Made by a program: the position numbers and the translations under genes. DNA of 28,853 nucleotides from Anaeromyces robustus (taxonomy: Eukaryota; Neocallimastigomycota; Neocallimastigomycetes; Neocallimastigales; Neocallimastigaceae). Below, piece by piece: positions 9,460-21,813 of the stretch (its first letter is position 1; each line of letters opens with the position of its first letter). The DNA is taken from positions 1-28,853 of the forward strand of contig MCFG01000566.1 in the NCBI GenBank assembly GCA_002104895.1, read 5' to 3'. The notes beneath the pieces were generated by a model. The model was not told where the DNA came from, made no database searches, and saw only the letters and a program-made list of their open reading frames with translations.

Positions 9460-11203
9460 TTATGATAAATCTACGATCCAACAATTAGTTGCTTTAATAA
9501 AAGCGTCAATTGAAACTCTCCATTTCCAATCAACATCACCAGCACCTAAATAGAAAATTGGTGGCTAAATAATAAATTGATATATAAATATATAGTTAAG
9601 TATAAAATAACGAAATTGATTTATATTGTTATCATGACATTATTAATAATAATTATTATTACATCTAATTTTGACATTTCTTCGGTAATAATAACTGGAA
9701 TTTTCTCAGTTGTACCAATTGGGCATACACCATTCTTATCAAATCCTGTAAGCTCAGCAGATTTCTTTTCAAAAAATAATAAAATATATATATATATTTT
9801 ATTAACGAAATATAGTCATACAAATAATATATTAAAAAAAGAAATATTACATTGTATATTTATTTAGTTTATATATATGATATTTTCCATGTAGATATTA
9901 ATTAAATATTAAAAATATATTTTTATCATCATCACTTATTCTTATAATTATTACTATATTACTATTATGATATATGATGAAATATATAATTTATACAATA
10001 TAATTACCTCTGGACTAGCTAATCTAAAATTATAATGTTTTTTACTTATAGTTTTATTTTTTAATGAACGTACAAAATTCATTAACTTTTGTGTATTTAA
10101 TTTTGAAGTGTACTGAACGCATACAGCATAGTATTTGGAATTTAAAGGATCTTTTTATAGATAATTACACATTAATTATGAGATACTTATCATTTAATAT
10201 TACAATTATTATAATTATTATTAGTATTATTTTAATTATTAATATACCTTTCATATCATTAACAGAACAACGAGTGTTTTCCATAACTACTGTTTTACAC
10301 ATATGTTCCTTCGAAGGAGCCATAACTCTTAAACTATATGAAATATGAAATAAATATTTTTAAATAAAATATTAAATGATTAAGTTTATATATATATTAT
10401 GTGGTGAATATTAATAATATTATATTTAAAGTATATATTATATTATAAAAGAAAGTATTTTAAAAAAATAATAATAATACAATTATTACTACAATTTAAA
10501 TACAATTATAATATACTAAAATACTTACGCTCTTCTCTAAAATTGTCATTTTTGTTAATTTAATGAAACATTTAACAAAATATTTATTAATTTTATAATT
10601 TATTATTATTGAAAAAAAAATAAAATAACTAAAATCAATCTAATAATCATATAGATTTATTAAAAATTTTATGTATATGAATAAATATTAATATACTTGT
10701 AATTCCCAATCATAGTAATCACTTTCAACTATTTATTATTATAAATTTATTTATATATATTATATAATAATATAATTATTATAAAAAAGGAAAAAAATAT
10801 AATTAATTATATGTATATAGATATAGATATCGATATATATATATATATATATATATATTTTTCAATTTATATAATATACCATGAATAAATCCTGAATATT
10901 GTCGAATATTTAATTCTTCACATGCCTTTACAACCTTTTTATTTATATACATTAATTTAATTTTAATTTTTAATATTATTATTATTATTAAAATTTATAA
11001 TAAAAAAAAAAAAGAGAGAAAATGAAGAAATACACATTAAAATTATCATCGTTATTATTTACCTTCTTAACAGTCTCTGGTGCATCTTCCAAATCTTCTT
11101 TAAGATTTTCTTCTTCTAAATATTTCAAATATTTTGGAGTAACAGCTTTATTTTGATATATTTCAGTAATTTGATTAATTATATTCTCAATTTGATTCTC
11201 CAT
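9460..11203 (-). CDS. YbaK/EbsC-type prolyl-tRNA-editing domain protein, 221 aa, eight exons
   Basis: Exons in transcript order are 11063-11203, 10880-10934, 10697-10728, 10529-10536, 10248-10327, 10008-10150, 9663-9764 and 9460-9564. Together they make 666 nt ending in TAA. All introns are GT-AG and all phases agree. The family hydrolyses misacylated aminoacyl-tRNA (Ala or Cys on tRNA-Pro). The rebuilt protein follows the fungal YbaK pattern: Tyr-Tyr-Asp-Trp (about 70-73), Arg-Arg-Ala-x-x-Ala-Pro-Ser, then His-Met-Cys-Lys-Thr. Lys90 is the expected catalytic lysine. Next come Asn-Ser-Lys-Tyr-Tyr-Ala-Val, Asn-Phe-Arg-Leu-Ala, Glu-Leu-Thr-Gly-Phe, Pro-Val-Ile-Ile, and Gly-Ala-Gly-Asp-Val-Asp in the last exon. 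The first 47 residues are a charged helical segment. The protein has no signal peptide, so it is probably cytosolic. Whether it edits tRNA in this organism is inference from the family. Confidence 0.9.
10529..10536 (-). other. 8-nt microexon (exon 4 of the YbaK-like gene)
   Basis: On the minus strand AGAAGAGC lies between a TTTTAG acceptor and a canonical GTAAGT donor. It enters in phase 0 and leaves two bases. It gives Arg-Arg and, with the first base of exon 5, Ala. This restores the family motif Arg-Arg-Ala-x-x-Ala-Pro-Ser across the junction. Skipping it would shift the frame. Confidence 0.8.
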
Positions 11204-11338
11204 GTTTTATTACAACTGTAAATAATTAATACTATTATTATTTAGACAATATATAATTATAAATTGTTATTATTAAATGTATAACCCATTATTATATTGT
11301 AATATATTAAAAATAAATAAATTATATATTAAAACTAT

Positions 11339-11623
<285 letters not shown>

Positions 11624-11855
11624 ACTTTTGAAATTATTAATATAAAAAAAACTAAACAATACATATACATTAATATATATTAGATATTAAATAATATCAC
11701 AAAATAATTAGCAAAAATAATAGAAATTACTTTTTTAACATCTCAAGTTAAACCAATAATATCAATAATATAGAGAAAAATTAATACGGGATTATTAGGA
11801 AAAAAATTTTTTTCATAAAGTTTCTACTCTTATTGATAGTAAAAATTACTAATAC

Positions 11856-11886
<31 letters not shown>

Positions 11887-12381
11887 CTGAAAAAATTCAT
11901 ATTAATATTTTTATTTTAAATAATGTTATTATGTTTTATTGATATTATGTTTCTTTTTATTATTATATAATATTTTGAATATAATATAATGATAACTTAT
12001 ATAAATGATTTCGTATTTAATGTATATATAATTTATTACAAAATCAAATTGTAAATATTTATTTATAAGAAGTAAATAAGTAAAATAAATGTATAAAATG
12101 AAAAAATGTATTAACTGGATTATTAATTAAATCAGATTTATACTTAAACAAATCTATTTAAAATCTTTATATTTATATAATAAAGAGTAATATTTGTTTA
12201 ATAATTTATATATATAATATATATATATGAATTATTATTATATTCTAAGAAGTTTCATTAAAATTATAATATAATAAATTCACAAGTATGTTAATTAAGG
12301 AATTAAGGAAATCTTTATTTTCTATAATAGGTTCAGTATAAAAATGTTATATTTATTTTATTATACAAAATGAGGAATCAT

Positions 12382-12480
12382 TAAAGACAATATATATTTT
12401 ATAATAATAAAACTATAAATGGCAGTTTACTAAAGATAATATATTTTTTATAATAATAAAACTATAAAATGGCAGTTCAA
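12382..12480. repeat. 49/50-bp direct tandem duplication
   Basis: Units 12382-12430 and 12431-12480 are nearly identical. Each begins TAAAGA and ends with ATGGCAGTT plus a few bases. There is no coding potential. Confidence 0.85.
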
Positions 12481-13176
12481 TAAAAAAAGTAATTATACAA
12501 AAATTTTCATCTAAATATTTTTCATCCAACTAAATTCAATTTAATTTTTATATCATATAAAATATATAACGATGAAATTAATATATAAAAAATATATATA
12601 TTATTAAATATATTAAAATATATTAAAAATCTATATTTGTGGAAATGCTTTCCAATAAATCAAAAATTTACTATTATTATATTATTTCAATCATGACACA
12701 TTATTTCTTTAATTTTTATAGTTTTATTAATTATAGAATAAACCATAAAAATAAAGTTTAAAAAAAATAATATTAAACTATAATAACAGCTTAATACTGT
12801 ATCATTTTTAATTTATATATTAAATCTTCTAAAATGTTCTATAATACTATAAATTTAACATATTCACATGTTAATATAATTATTTTATAATTTAATATAT
12901 TTTTTTTTAATAAATCTTTTTTTATATAAAATATAAAAAATAAAATAAAATGAATAATTAATTAATTTTTATTTTATTTTCTATACAAAAAAAAATTATA
13001 AAAAAAAAAAAAAAGCAATAAATATTAATAATGAAATTTAAAGTTTTTTTTTATTGTTAATATGAATTCTGATTAATAAAAAAGCTTATATTTGTAAATA
13101 AGCGTTACAATATAATTAATAAAATCTATAATTCTTTAAATGTATTAATAAACATTTATAATATTTAATAATATTT

Positions 13177-13495
13177 AACATCAATTATATATATAATTAT
13201 TACATTCTCTTTTAAGAGAAATTTGAAATAAATAATAATAAAAAAACACAATAAAAATATTAAACTAATAATCATAAATATAAAACGCAAAAAATAACAT
13301 ATATATAAAAAAAATTCTAAAATTGACTTCTTTTAACAACAATTACATGTATAATTATTACACACTCTTTTAAAAAAAAAAAATTAAAATTAATAAAAAT
13401 TAAAAATATAATAAAAATATTGAACTAATAATCATAAATATAAAACGCAAAAAAATAGGATATATATATATAAATTCTATAATTAATATTTTAGT
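13177..13495. repeat. About 160-bp direct tandem duplication upstream of the first TMEM62-like gene
   Basis: Units 13177-13334 and 13335-13495 share an almost identical 45-bp core (13249-13293 and 13411-13456) containing CTAATAATCATAAATATAAAACGCAAAA. They also share a TATAATTATTACA...CTCTTTTA segment at their left ends. The second unit ends about 60 bases before the ATG, so it probably lies in promoter or 5' UTR sequence. The second paralogue lacks this sequence upstream. Confidence 0.8.
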
Positions 13496-13557
13496 TGAGT
13501 TCATTTAAAATTAAACAAGTTTTAAATAATATTTAATTATATTATATAATATTCAAA

Positions 13558-13875
13558 ATGATATATAATTTTAAAAGTATATTAAAGAGTTATTGGATAT
13601 TTTTAGTTACAATAATATGTTACTGTATTGGTTTCATAATACATTTTATTTCTCAATACTGTGGTTATCATCCTAATTATGGAAAAAAAGATTTAATAAA
13701 TGTAAAACCTGAATTATATTCAATTAATAGTACCACAGATAATAATACGACTTTAATAAATAATGATAAATATGCTAAACCAGATAATTTGTTTTACTTT
13801 ATGCAGGTATTATAGATATATTTATATTTATTATATTATCTATTGAAGTTTGAAATCAAAAATTTGAAATGTGAA

Positions 13876-13911
<36 letters not shown>

Positions 13912-16900
13912 GCACACAATTTGTACGTCAACTTTATTGAATTTAAATATTAAAATACATGAATCATAAAAAAAACACATAATGAAAAAAAATGATACTA
14001 AAAAAAATAAAAACCAGTAAAATATTATAGATAATAATAGATAATACTGGAGGAAAAAAAGAAGTATAATAATATTTAAAAACAATAAATCCATACAGCC
14101 CTTAATTCTAAATATAGAATTAAAGTAAAATTGATCTATCCTATTCCACTAGGGTCGGAAATAGGATCGGCATTTGCCCTACTAGGCTGTATGTGAAATC
14201 AAGAAATTGAAATTTGAATTTAAGATTTGAAATCAAGAAATTGAAATTTGAATTTAAGATTTGAAATTTAAATTTGAAATTTGAAATTTAAAATTTAAAA
14301 TTTAAAATTTAGAATTTTTAATTTTTAATTTTTAATTTTTAATTTTTAATTTGGAATTAGAAATTTAAACTTTTTAATTTGGAATTTGGAATTTGAAATT
14401 AGAAATTTAAGTTTTGAAATTATTATATAAATTCTAAATTTTAAAGAATTAATATTGAAAATTAAAATACTTAAAAATATTTATAATATAAAGTTTTTCC
14501 TTTTTTTTTTTTATTTTTTTTTTTTTTATTGAAAATATTTATTATATAAAATTTTTTCTTTTTTTTTTCTTTTTTTTTTTTTATTAGTGTTCCATTATTA
14601 TTAATATTTTACTTTGAAAAATCTAATATATATTAATTTATATTTAAATAATAAATTTATTATTATGATTATTTCTATATATAAAGATATCAGACATACA
14701 TATGTCTAAAAAATATACTAAAGGAACTCAAGGTAACTTTATATTCTTATTACAGAAAATGATACCAATAATTGAACCAAATTTTCTGTTTATAACGGGG
14801 GATATGACTGATTCTATGTCAAATGGATTAACTAATATAGAAACTATTGAAGATGATTGGATTATGTATCGAAAAATTATTGAAAGTACAGGAATTGATA
14901 AAAAAAATAATGGTACTTTCTTATGGGATATAAGAGGTAATCATGATTGTTTCAAAGTTCCAGAATGGAATAGTAAATATAACTATTTTAAAGATTATTC
15001 ACATACTAAAACTAGAGGTTTCACTTTCAATTATGAAGTAGCTAATAGTACTTATTCTTTTGTGGGTTTGGATGGATGGTAATAATAATAAATTATAAAT
15101 ATAAACAGTAATAAAAAAAAAATATTAATTCTATAGTTTTTTAATATTATAATATTTTTATATATTTCTTTAATATATAATTTTTATTCATCTTTATTAT
15201 TCTTTAACTATATCATTATATTATTTTATTATTATTACATCATTAAAAATAATGATTAAAATATAAAAAAGTCCAATTGTAACTACTACAAATCCATTTT
15301 TTGGTATTATAGATGAAGTATCTATGGATATGTATAGTGATTTTATGGATAAAGCTAAATCAAATCCTAATAATAAACATAATTTTGTATTTATTCATTA
15401 TCCAGAAACAACATTAGTTTTTGGTAAATCTTCTACTGGTAAAAAATGGAATGATTATACTAAAGATATTTCATTGTTATTAACTGGACATTTTCATACA
15501 CTTGGTGGTAATTATTAATAGTATCAATATATAATATTATTAATATTATTAATTAATTTTTTTTTTTTTTAATGTGTAATATTCATAATATTTATTTATT
15601 TATTTATTTATATTTTAAATTAAAAAAAAAAAAAAAAAAAAGGTTTTCATACTTATGCATATCATGATGATTATTTGGAAATGGAATTAATTGATTTTAA
15701 AATGCATGGTACATATCGTATTGTTTCTGTAGATAATGATATAGTCTCTATTTCTGATAGAGATATTCCATTACCAAATTTTAATTATGATTTTAAAACC
15801 TCTAATATTGATGATTTATTAAAACATCCACCTGAAATATTTAATATGACTATACCACCTGTAGTTCATATTACCTTACCAAAGGATAGTAGATTTGTAA
15901 TAAAAAGTGGTGAACCAATAAAAGAATCATTTTCCTCTGAATATATTAGGGTATTAGTTTTTAGTCAACAATCACCATCTAATTTAAAATTTTCATTATT
16001 TATAGATAATGAATTACAGCATAATAACTTCACCTATGTTGGTGATCAAAAATTAAATAAAAGATCTTCCAAAAGTAATATAAAAATAAATATTAGAGAT
16101 GAAAAAAATAAAATAGTAAATGAAAATAATCATACTATAGATTTTAAAACACCTCCACTTTGGATTGCTAAGTGGAATAATTCTATTTATAATGATGGAA
16201 AATCTCATGAATTGAAAATAGTAGTTATTGATAATACTAATCAACTTAGCGGTGAAGATATAATTAAATTTCGTTTAGATGGAAAACAAGATAAAATAGA
16301 TATTTCATCTAAAGGTGCATTTATATTGAAGACATCATTCCCAATAACTGTAAATTGAAATAAATAATAAGAAGAATTTAAATTTAAATAAAATATAATA
16401 AAGTAAAATAGCATATAGTATATAAAATATCAAACAATCGTAATATTTAATTATTAATTCTTTTTTATTTATATAATAATAAAAATAGCTTCCTATCGCA
16501 TTTGGCTTTGTTTATATTATTTATGAAATAATGGTCCTTTTACCAAGATTATATTCTATTATATATATAAAACCAAAACATTCAAATCTACCATTTTTCC
16601 CTAATCGATATATAAGTGATATAATTTCAGAAGAAACAAAATCTTTCCAAACGGGATTCTTTAAAAAACATTTTATTTTACCATTTATTGAAGCTTTCAC
16701 TTATAATGGTATTTTCTATCCAATACAAATATCATTAATTTGTTTATTAGTATTACCTGGCAAGGTAGGACTTATCACGAGATCATCTGAAAAAGTTTCT
16801 AAACTTGGTGGTGAATTCTTATACGGTTTATATAGTTCAGGACAATGGTCTAGTGTAACAGATCTTTATGGGATTTATTTGTTTTTTTTTATCCTGGTTA

Positions 16901-17217
16901 CATTCATTGATACCCTATTGATTACCTTTTTAAATCATAAGCGTAAAGGAAATATTTATGTAAATATAGCAATAACCTTACTTTTAACTTTTATTTGCAT
17001 TATTCAAGTATTAGGTTGTATAGCTATTTCTTATGTATGTGGAGGTATTATGTCAGTTTTCTTCTCACCATTCCCAACATGGCAATGTATTTATCTTTGG
17101 GTCTTAATATATATGATAATGATTCGTAGAATGAAAAAACAAGATGATATTAAAAAAAATAACTCATTATCACAAGAAGAAGCACAAGAAGGAACAAAAA
17201 ATGAAATGCAAGTTTAA
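13558..17217 (+). CDS. TMEM62-like membrane metallophosphoesterase, paralogue A, 770 aa, five exons
   Basis: Exons are 13558-13806, 14687-15078, 15272-15507, 15643-16349 and 16489-17217 (2313 nt, TAA). Introns are GT-AG with phases 0, 2, 1, 0. Residues 11-31 form an N-terminal membrane anchor. The metallophosphoesterase domain then carries its full metal-binding set: Asp86-x-His88, Gly121-Asp122, Gly-Asn168-His169-Asp170, His256, and Gly286-His287-Phe-His289. Exon 4 encodes the Ig-like region typical of TMEM62, with Pro-Pro-Leu-Trp-Ile-Ala-Lys-Trp. Exon 5 (residues 529-770) has about five hydrophobic segments and ends in a charged, Gln/Glu-rich tail. Human TMEM62 is about 640 residues; its substrate is not firmly known, and none is claimed here. 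Intron 1 (880 nt) is swollen by a retroposon and low-complexity DNA. The open frames within it that look like separate genes are one split gene. Confidence 0.92.
13869..13880. repeat. Target-site duplication, left copy
   Basis: The 12-bp ATGTGAAATCAA is repeated perfectly at 14191-14202. It abuts the 28-base oligo-T end of the intronic element. The local DNA is rich in GAAAT/GAAATC words, which lowers the weight of the match slightly. Confidence 0.75.
13881..14190 (-). mobile_element. Short poly(A)-tailed retroposon in intron 1 of TMEM62-like A, 310 bp
   Basis: On the minus strand the element starts ACAGCCTAGTAGGGC and ends in 28 A (13881-13908). A 12-bp duplication flanks it. The first 55 bases of its sense strand are GC-rich and hold a ten-pair hairpin (14138-14147 with 14157-14167), whose loop region reads CCCTAGTGG. 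CCCTAGTGGAATAGG resembles a polymerase III A box, but I find no B box. The remainder is AT-rich and could derive from a LINE 3' end. Intron 1 of the paralogue lacks it, so it inserted after the gene duplication. It lies antisense to the host gene. It shares no obvious sequence with the 5431-5857 element beyond the ATAAAA tail. Confidence 0.72.
14195..14262. repeat. Two 34-bp direct repeats beside the intronic retroposon
   Basis: 14195-14228 and 14229-14262 are identical, starting GAAATCAAG and ending AAGATTT. They lead into a longer GAAATTT/AATTTTT low-complexity tract to about 14420. The first unit overlaps the right target duplication. Confidence 0.85.
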
Positions 17218-17271
17218 AATAATGCATAAATAAATATAAAAAAAAAACATAGTATTAATAATAATAGCAAT

Positions 17272-17275
<4 letters not shown>

Positions 17276-17316
<41 letters not shown>
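17276..17316. repeat. Poly(A) tract, about 41 bases
   Basis: This uninterrupted A run lies 58 bases after the stop codon of paralogue A. Lacking a bounded body and duplications, it is not called as a retroposon. Confidence 0.85.
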
Positions 17317-17321
<5 letters not shown>

Positions 17322-17679
17322 CAAAAAATTTAAGAAAAAAAATAATAAAAATCAAAATTTAAGATAAAAAAAAATTAATATATATATATAATAAAAATAT
17401 GGCATTTATAAATAATAATTATTATTCAAATTAAAACATATATATTATCACTATTATACTCATATTTAACATATTTAACATATATACAATAAATTAAAAA
17501 TATTAATTATGTAAAATAAATAATAAATAACAAAATAATAAAAATAATATTATAAAAATTTATATATATTTAAATTAAAATTTTTCTAAATCTAAACATT
17601 TTTTATTTTTTAATTAATTAATTCATCTATTATTTAAGTTATTAACTTTGCAATTTATTGGTTTATTCATTTATTAGTC

Positions 17680-17912
<233 letters not shown>

Positions 17913-18518
17913 TGCATTTATTCACTAATTATTAAAAATAGTAATTCTTTTTAATTTATTCTATAACTTTTTAAATAATTTATAAAATTAATTTTAATAT
18001 AGAATATATATATTTATAAACTATTATTAAAATTTGAAATTTTTCCACTGATAATATTTTATGCATCATATGATTTCTATCATCTAATAATTTTGATTGA
18101 ATTTGGATTATATTTTTATTAAAACAAAAATAATATAGGGTTATTTTTTTTTACAAATATAAAAATAATGTTTAAAAGAATAAAATAAAAAATGACAGAA
18201 ATAACAAGAAAAATATAAAAATAAAAAATTATATATGCATATATATATTATATAATATAAAAGTAAATAATTAAAAATCAAAATACAAAATATTAAATAT
18301 AATTGAAAATCTAAAATTGTAATAAAATTGAAATTTTGAAATTTTGAAATTTAATTATCGAAAATTTTAGAATCAAAAAAAAAATAATATCAAAAATAAA
18401 ATAAAAATAATTTAATAATAAATAAAAAACAAATTAATATATAAATGATTTAAATAATTAAAAGAAAAAAAAATATAAACATTACTATTTTTAGTAATAT
18501 TTTTTATAATTAAAAGAT

Positions 18519-18588
18519 AAAAAAGAAAAAGAAAAAGAAAAGAAAAAGAAAAGAAAAGAAAAGAAAAGAAAGAAAATAAGAAAATAAT
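18519..18588. repeat. Purine-only AAAAG/AAAGA tract before the start of TMEM62-like B
   Basis: The plus strand here is almost only A and G in AAAAG-type units and reaches to ten bases before the ATG. It probably forms part of the 5' UTR. A role in expression is unproven. Confidence 0.8.
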
Positions 18589-18597
18589 AAAAAAAAA

Positions 18598-21500
18598 ATG
18601 AATAATTTCAAATTTCAATTAAAGCATTATCTAATATTTTTAATTACAATAATATGTTATTGTATTGGGTTTAGTATTTATTTTATTGCCCAACATGAGG
18701 GTACCCGTCCTAAAAAAAATGAAGAAAATTTATCAAAATTTAATCCAGAATTATATCAAATTAATAGTAATTCAAGATTATTGAATAACACAAACATTGA
18801 TAATTCTAAATATGCTAAACCTGATAATTTATTTTATTTTTTACAGGTAAATATAATTTAATATCTATATTTGAAAAAAAAATAATAATAAAATAAAATA
18901 AAGTAAAATAAAATAAAAACATACATACATTTCCAATTAGATTTTAGTATAGAAAAATAATAATATATAATAATTTATTTGAATTTATAAAAATGCATTT
19001 CCAATTAGAATTAAGATTTCAATAAACAAAAATAATAATAATATTATAATATTAATATATATATATATATTATTTATAAATTTGGAAATAATATTAGTTT
19101 AATAATATTTTTAGAATATAAAAATATACAAAAAACTTTTATTTTTAATTATTTTTTTGGAAAATTTATATTTCATTTATAGAGTATATATTATTATTTA
19201 ATTATTTATTAATATTTATTATATAATTATAAATTATAATAATAAAAAGATTTCGGATATCCATATGTCTGATAGATATACCAAAGGTGCCCAAGGACAT
19301 TTATATTATTTTTTACAAAAAATGATACCAATACTTGACCCAAATTTTCTTTTCATAACAGGAGATATCACTGATTCTATTTCTAAAAAAATGAGTTTAG
19401 AAACCACAGAAGATGAATGGAAAATGTATCGAAAAATTATTGAAAGTACAAATATTACTACTAAAAATAATGGTACCTTTCTTTGGGATTTAAGAGGCAA
19501 TCATGATTGTTTCAGAATTTCTGAATGGGATAGTCCTTATAATTATTACAAAGACTATTCACATACTAAAACCAGAGGATTCACCTTTAATTATGAAACT
19601 TCTTATGGTACTTATTCTTTTGTTGGATTAGATGGATGGTAAGGAAATAAGAAAAAAATATAATAATAATAATAATAATATTTCATAATTTTATTAAAAT
19701 TTTTCTATTTACTTTATATAAAATTTATAAAAAAAAAAAAAGTCCTATTTTATCAGCTGCAAAACCTTTTTTCGGTATTGTTGATAATGTATCTATGGAT
19801 CTATATAGTAACTTTATGAATAATGCTAAATCAAATCCAAATAATAAACATAATTTTGTATTTATGCATTTCCCTGAAACCACAGCTACATTTGGAAAAT
19901 CTTCATCGGGTAAAAGTTGGAATGATTACACTAAAGATATATCATTATTATTAACAGGACACTTCCACAATATTGTCGGTGAGCATCTTAAATATATATA
20001 ACTTATATAAATAACTTAAATATATATTAAATATAATTATTATAAATAACAATAATTAATAAAAATGTAATTTCCACTATTTTATATCATATATAATATA
20101 ATATAATATAATATAATATAATAATATAATATAATATAATATAATATAATATAATATAATATAATATAATATAATATAATATAATATAATATAAATATAA
20201 TATATATTTAAATATTTAAAATAAAATAAAAAAAGGAAAATATATATATGCTTATCATCCCGATTATTTAGAAATGGAATTAATTGATTTTAAATTAAAA
20301 GGTAGATATCGTATTGTAGCAATAGATAATGATGTAGTTTCTATTACCGATAATACACTTCCTTTACCAAATATTCCTTATGATTTTAAAACAAATAATA
20401 TTGATGATTTGATTAATCATCCACCAGAAGTATTTAAACAAAATATACCACCAGTAGTTCATATTACTTCACCAAAGAATAGTAGATTTGTATTAAAAAG
20501 AGGAGAACCAATAAAGGAATCTTTAACTTCAGAATATATTAGAGTATTGGTTTTCAGTGATCAATCACCTTCTAACTTGAAACTTTCTTTATATATAGAT
20601 AATAAATTACAATCAACTGAATTTACTTATCTCGGTGATCAAAAATTAGATAAACGATCTTCAACAAACAAAATTAAAATTAATTCTAATATTAATTCAA
20701 AAAGCCAACAAAATATAATAGAAGAAAATATTTATAATGTTGATGCTAAGACACCTCCACTTTGGATTGCTAAATGGGATAAATCTGCTTTTAATGATGG
20801 AAAATCACATGAATTAAAAGTAATAGCGACAGATATAAACAATCAAAATCATAAAGGTGAAAATGTAATTACTTTCCGTTTAGATGGAAAAAGTGATAGT
20901 TTAGGAATACCTTTTATAGGCAAATTACTTTTGAAATCAGTACTATATAAAAGTGTAAGTTTTTTATAATATTATTATATTAGTTTTAAGTTTTAAAATA
21001 TAATTATATCAGTATAAGACAAATATAGTAAAATTAATAATAAAATGAAAAAAATTATAATAATTATAAAATTATATTACTAATTGATATATATATATAT
21101 ATATATATTATCAATATTAATAGCTTCCAGTTATTTTTGGTATATTATATATTATTTACGAAATAATGATTATTCTTCCAAGGTTATATGCTATCAAAAA
21201 TATTATACCAAAACATTCAAATCTTCCATTTTTCCCTAATAAACACGTTGGTGATATAATATCGGAAGAAACTGTTCCATTCCAAGAAGGATTCTTTAAA
21301 AAACATTTTATTTTACCTTTTATTGAAGCTTTCACTTTAAATGGTATTTTTTATCCAATACAGATAATTATGATTTGTTTAGTAGTATTACCTACAAAAA
21401 TTGGAAACATAACAAAACCAACACAAAATGTTTCAAAATATGGAAGTGAATTTTTATACGGTATATATGGCTCAGGTCAATGGGCTAATATTGCTGATCA

Positions 21501-21813
21501 ATATTTAACATTTATTCCATTATTTATATTAATCATCTATCTTAATACATTTATTATTGTTCTTTCCAATCATAAAAAACAACGTCATCATATTTTAAGT
21601 GTCATCCTTTTAATTTTCTTATGCTTAATTCAATTACTTTTATCTTCATTTATGACAAATATGATAGGTGGTATAATGGCTATATTTTTTTCACCTTTCC
21701 CTGTTTGGATTACTATATATACATGGGTTTTAATATTTATAATCATGATTCGTAGATTCCGTAATCATGAAGATAAAATAGTGACTCCAGAACTAAATGC
21801 TATTTCAGTATAA
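18598..21813 (+). CDS. TMEM62-like membrane metallophosphoesterase, paralogue B, 760 aa, five exons
   Basis: Exons are 18598-18846, 19250-19638, 19743-19978, 20236-20954 and 21124-21813 (2283 nt, TAA). Phases (0, 2, 1, 0) match paralogue A, and exons 1 and 3 have identical lengths. The N-terminal anchor is at about 11-31. The metal ligands are complete: Asp86-x-His88, Gly121-Asp122, Gly-Asn167-His168-Asp169, His255, and His286/His288 in Gly-His-Phe-His. The Ig-like exon 4 and multi-span exon 5 (residues 532-760) follow. Both copies keep every expected catalytic residue, so both are probably active. Divergence is greatest in the loop after residue 35, in exon 4 around the Lys/Ser/Asn insert, and in the C-terminal tail. 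The exon 3 donor GTGAGC is the only one of the window's 22 donors that does not begin GTA. Promoter DNA is unrelated to that of paralogue A. Confidence 0.92.
20091..20194. repeat. (ATATA)n pentanucleotide repeat in intron 3 of TMEM62-like B
   Basis: About 20 five-base units lie entirely within intron 3 (19979-20235) and make up about 40% of it. The matching intron of paralogue A lacks them. Confidence 0.9.

Noticed and set aside
9577-10348. Two plus-strand open frames (9577-9867 and 10064-10348)
   Set aside because: They are antisense shadows of exons and introns of the leftward YbaK-like gene.
13840-14094. Minus-strand frame of hydrophobic residues and poly-Lys
   Set aside because: It reads the AT-rich body and poly(A) tail of the intronic retroposon. 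It might be a remnant LINE 3' end, but there is no support for a protein.
13558-17217. Several separate small genes or a pseudogene broken by stops
   Set aside because: GT-AG introns with matching phases join all pieces into one TMEM62-like protein, and the paralogue has the same structure.
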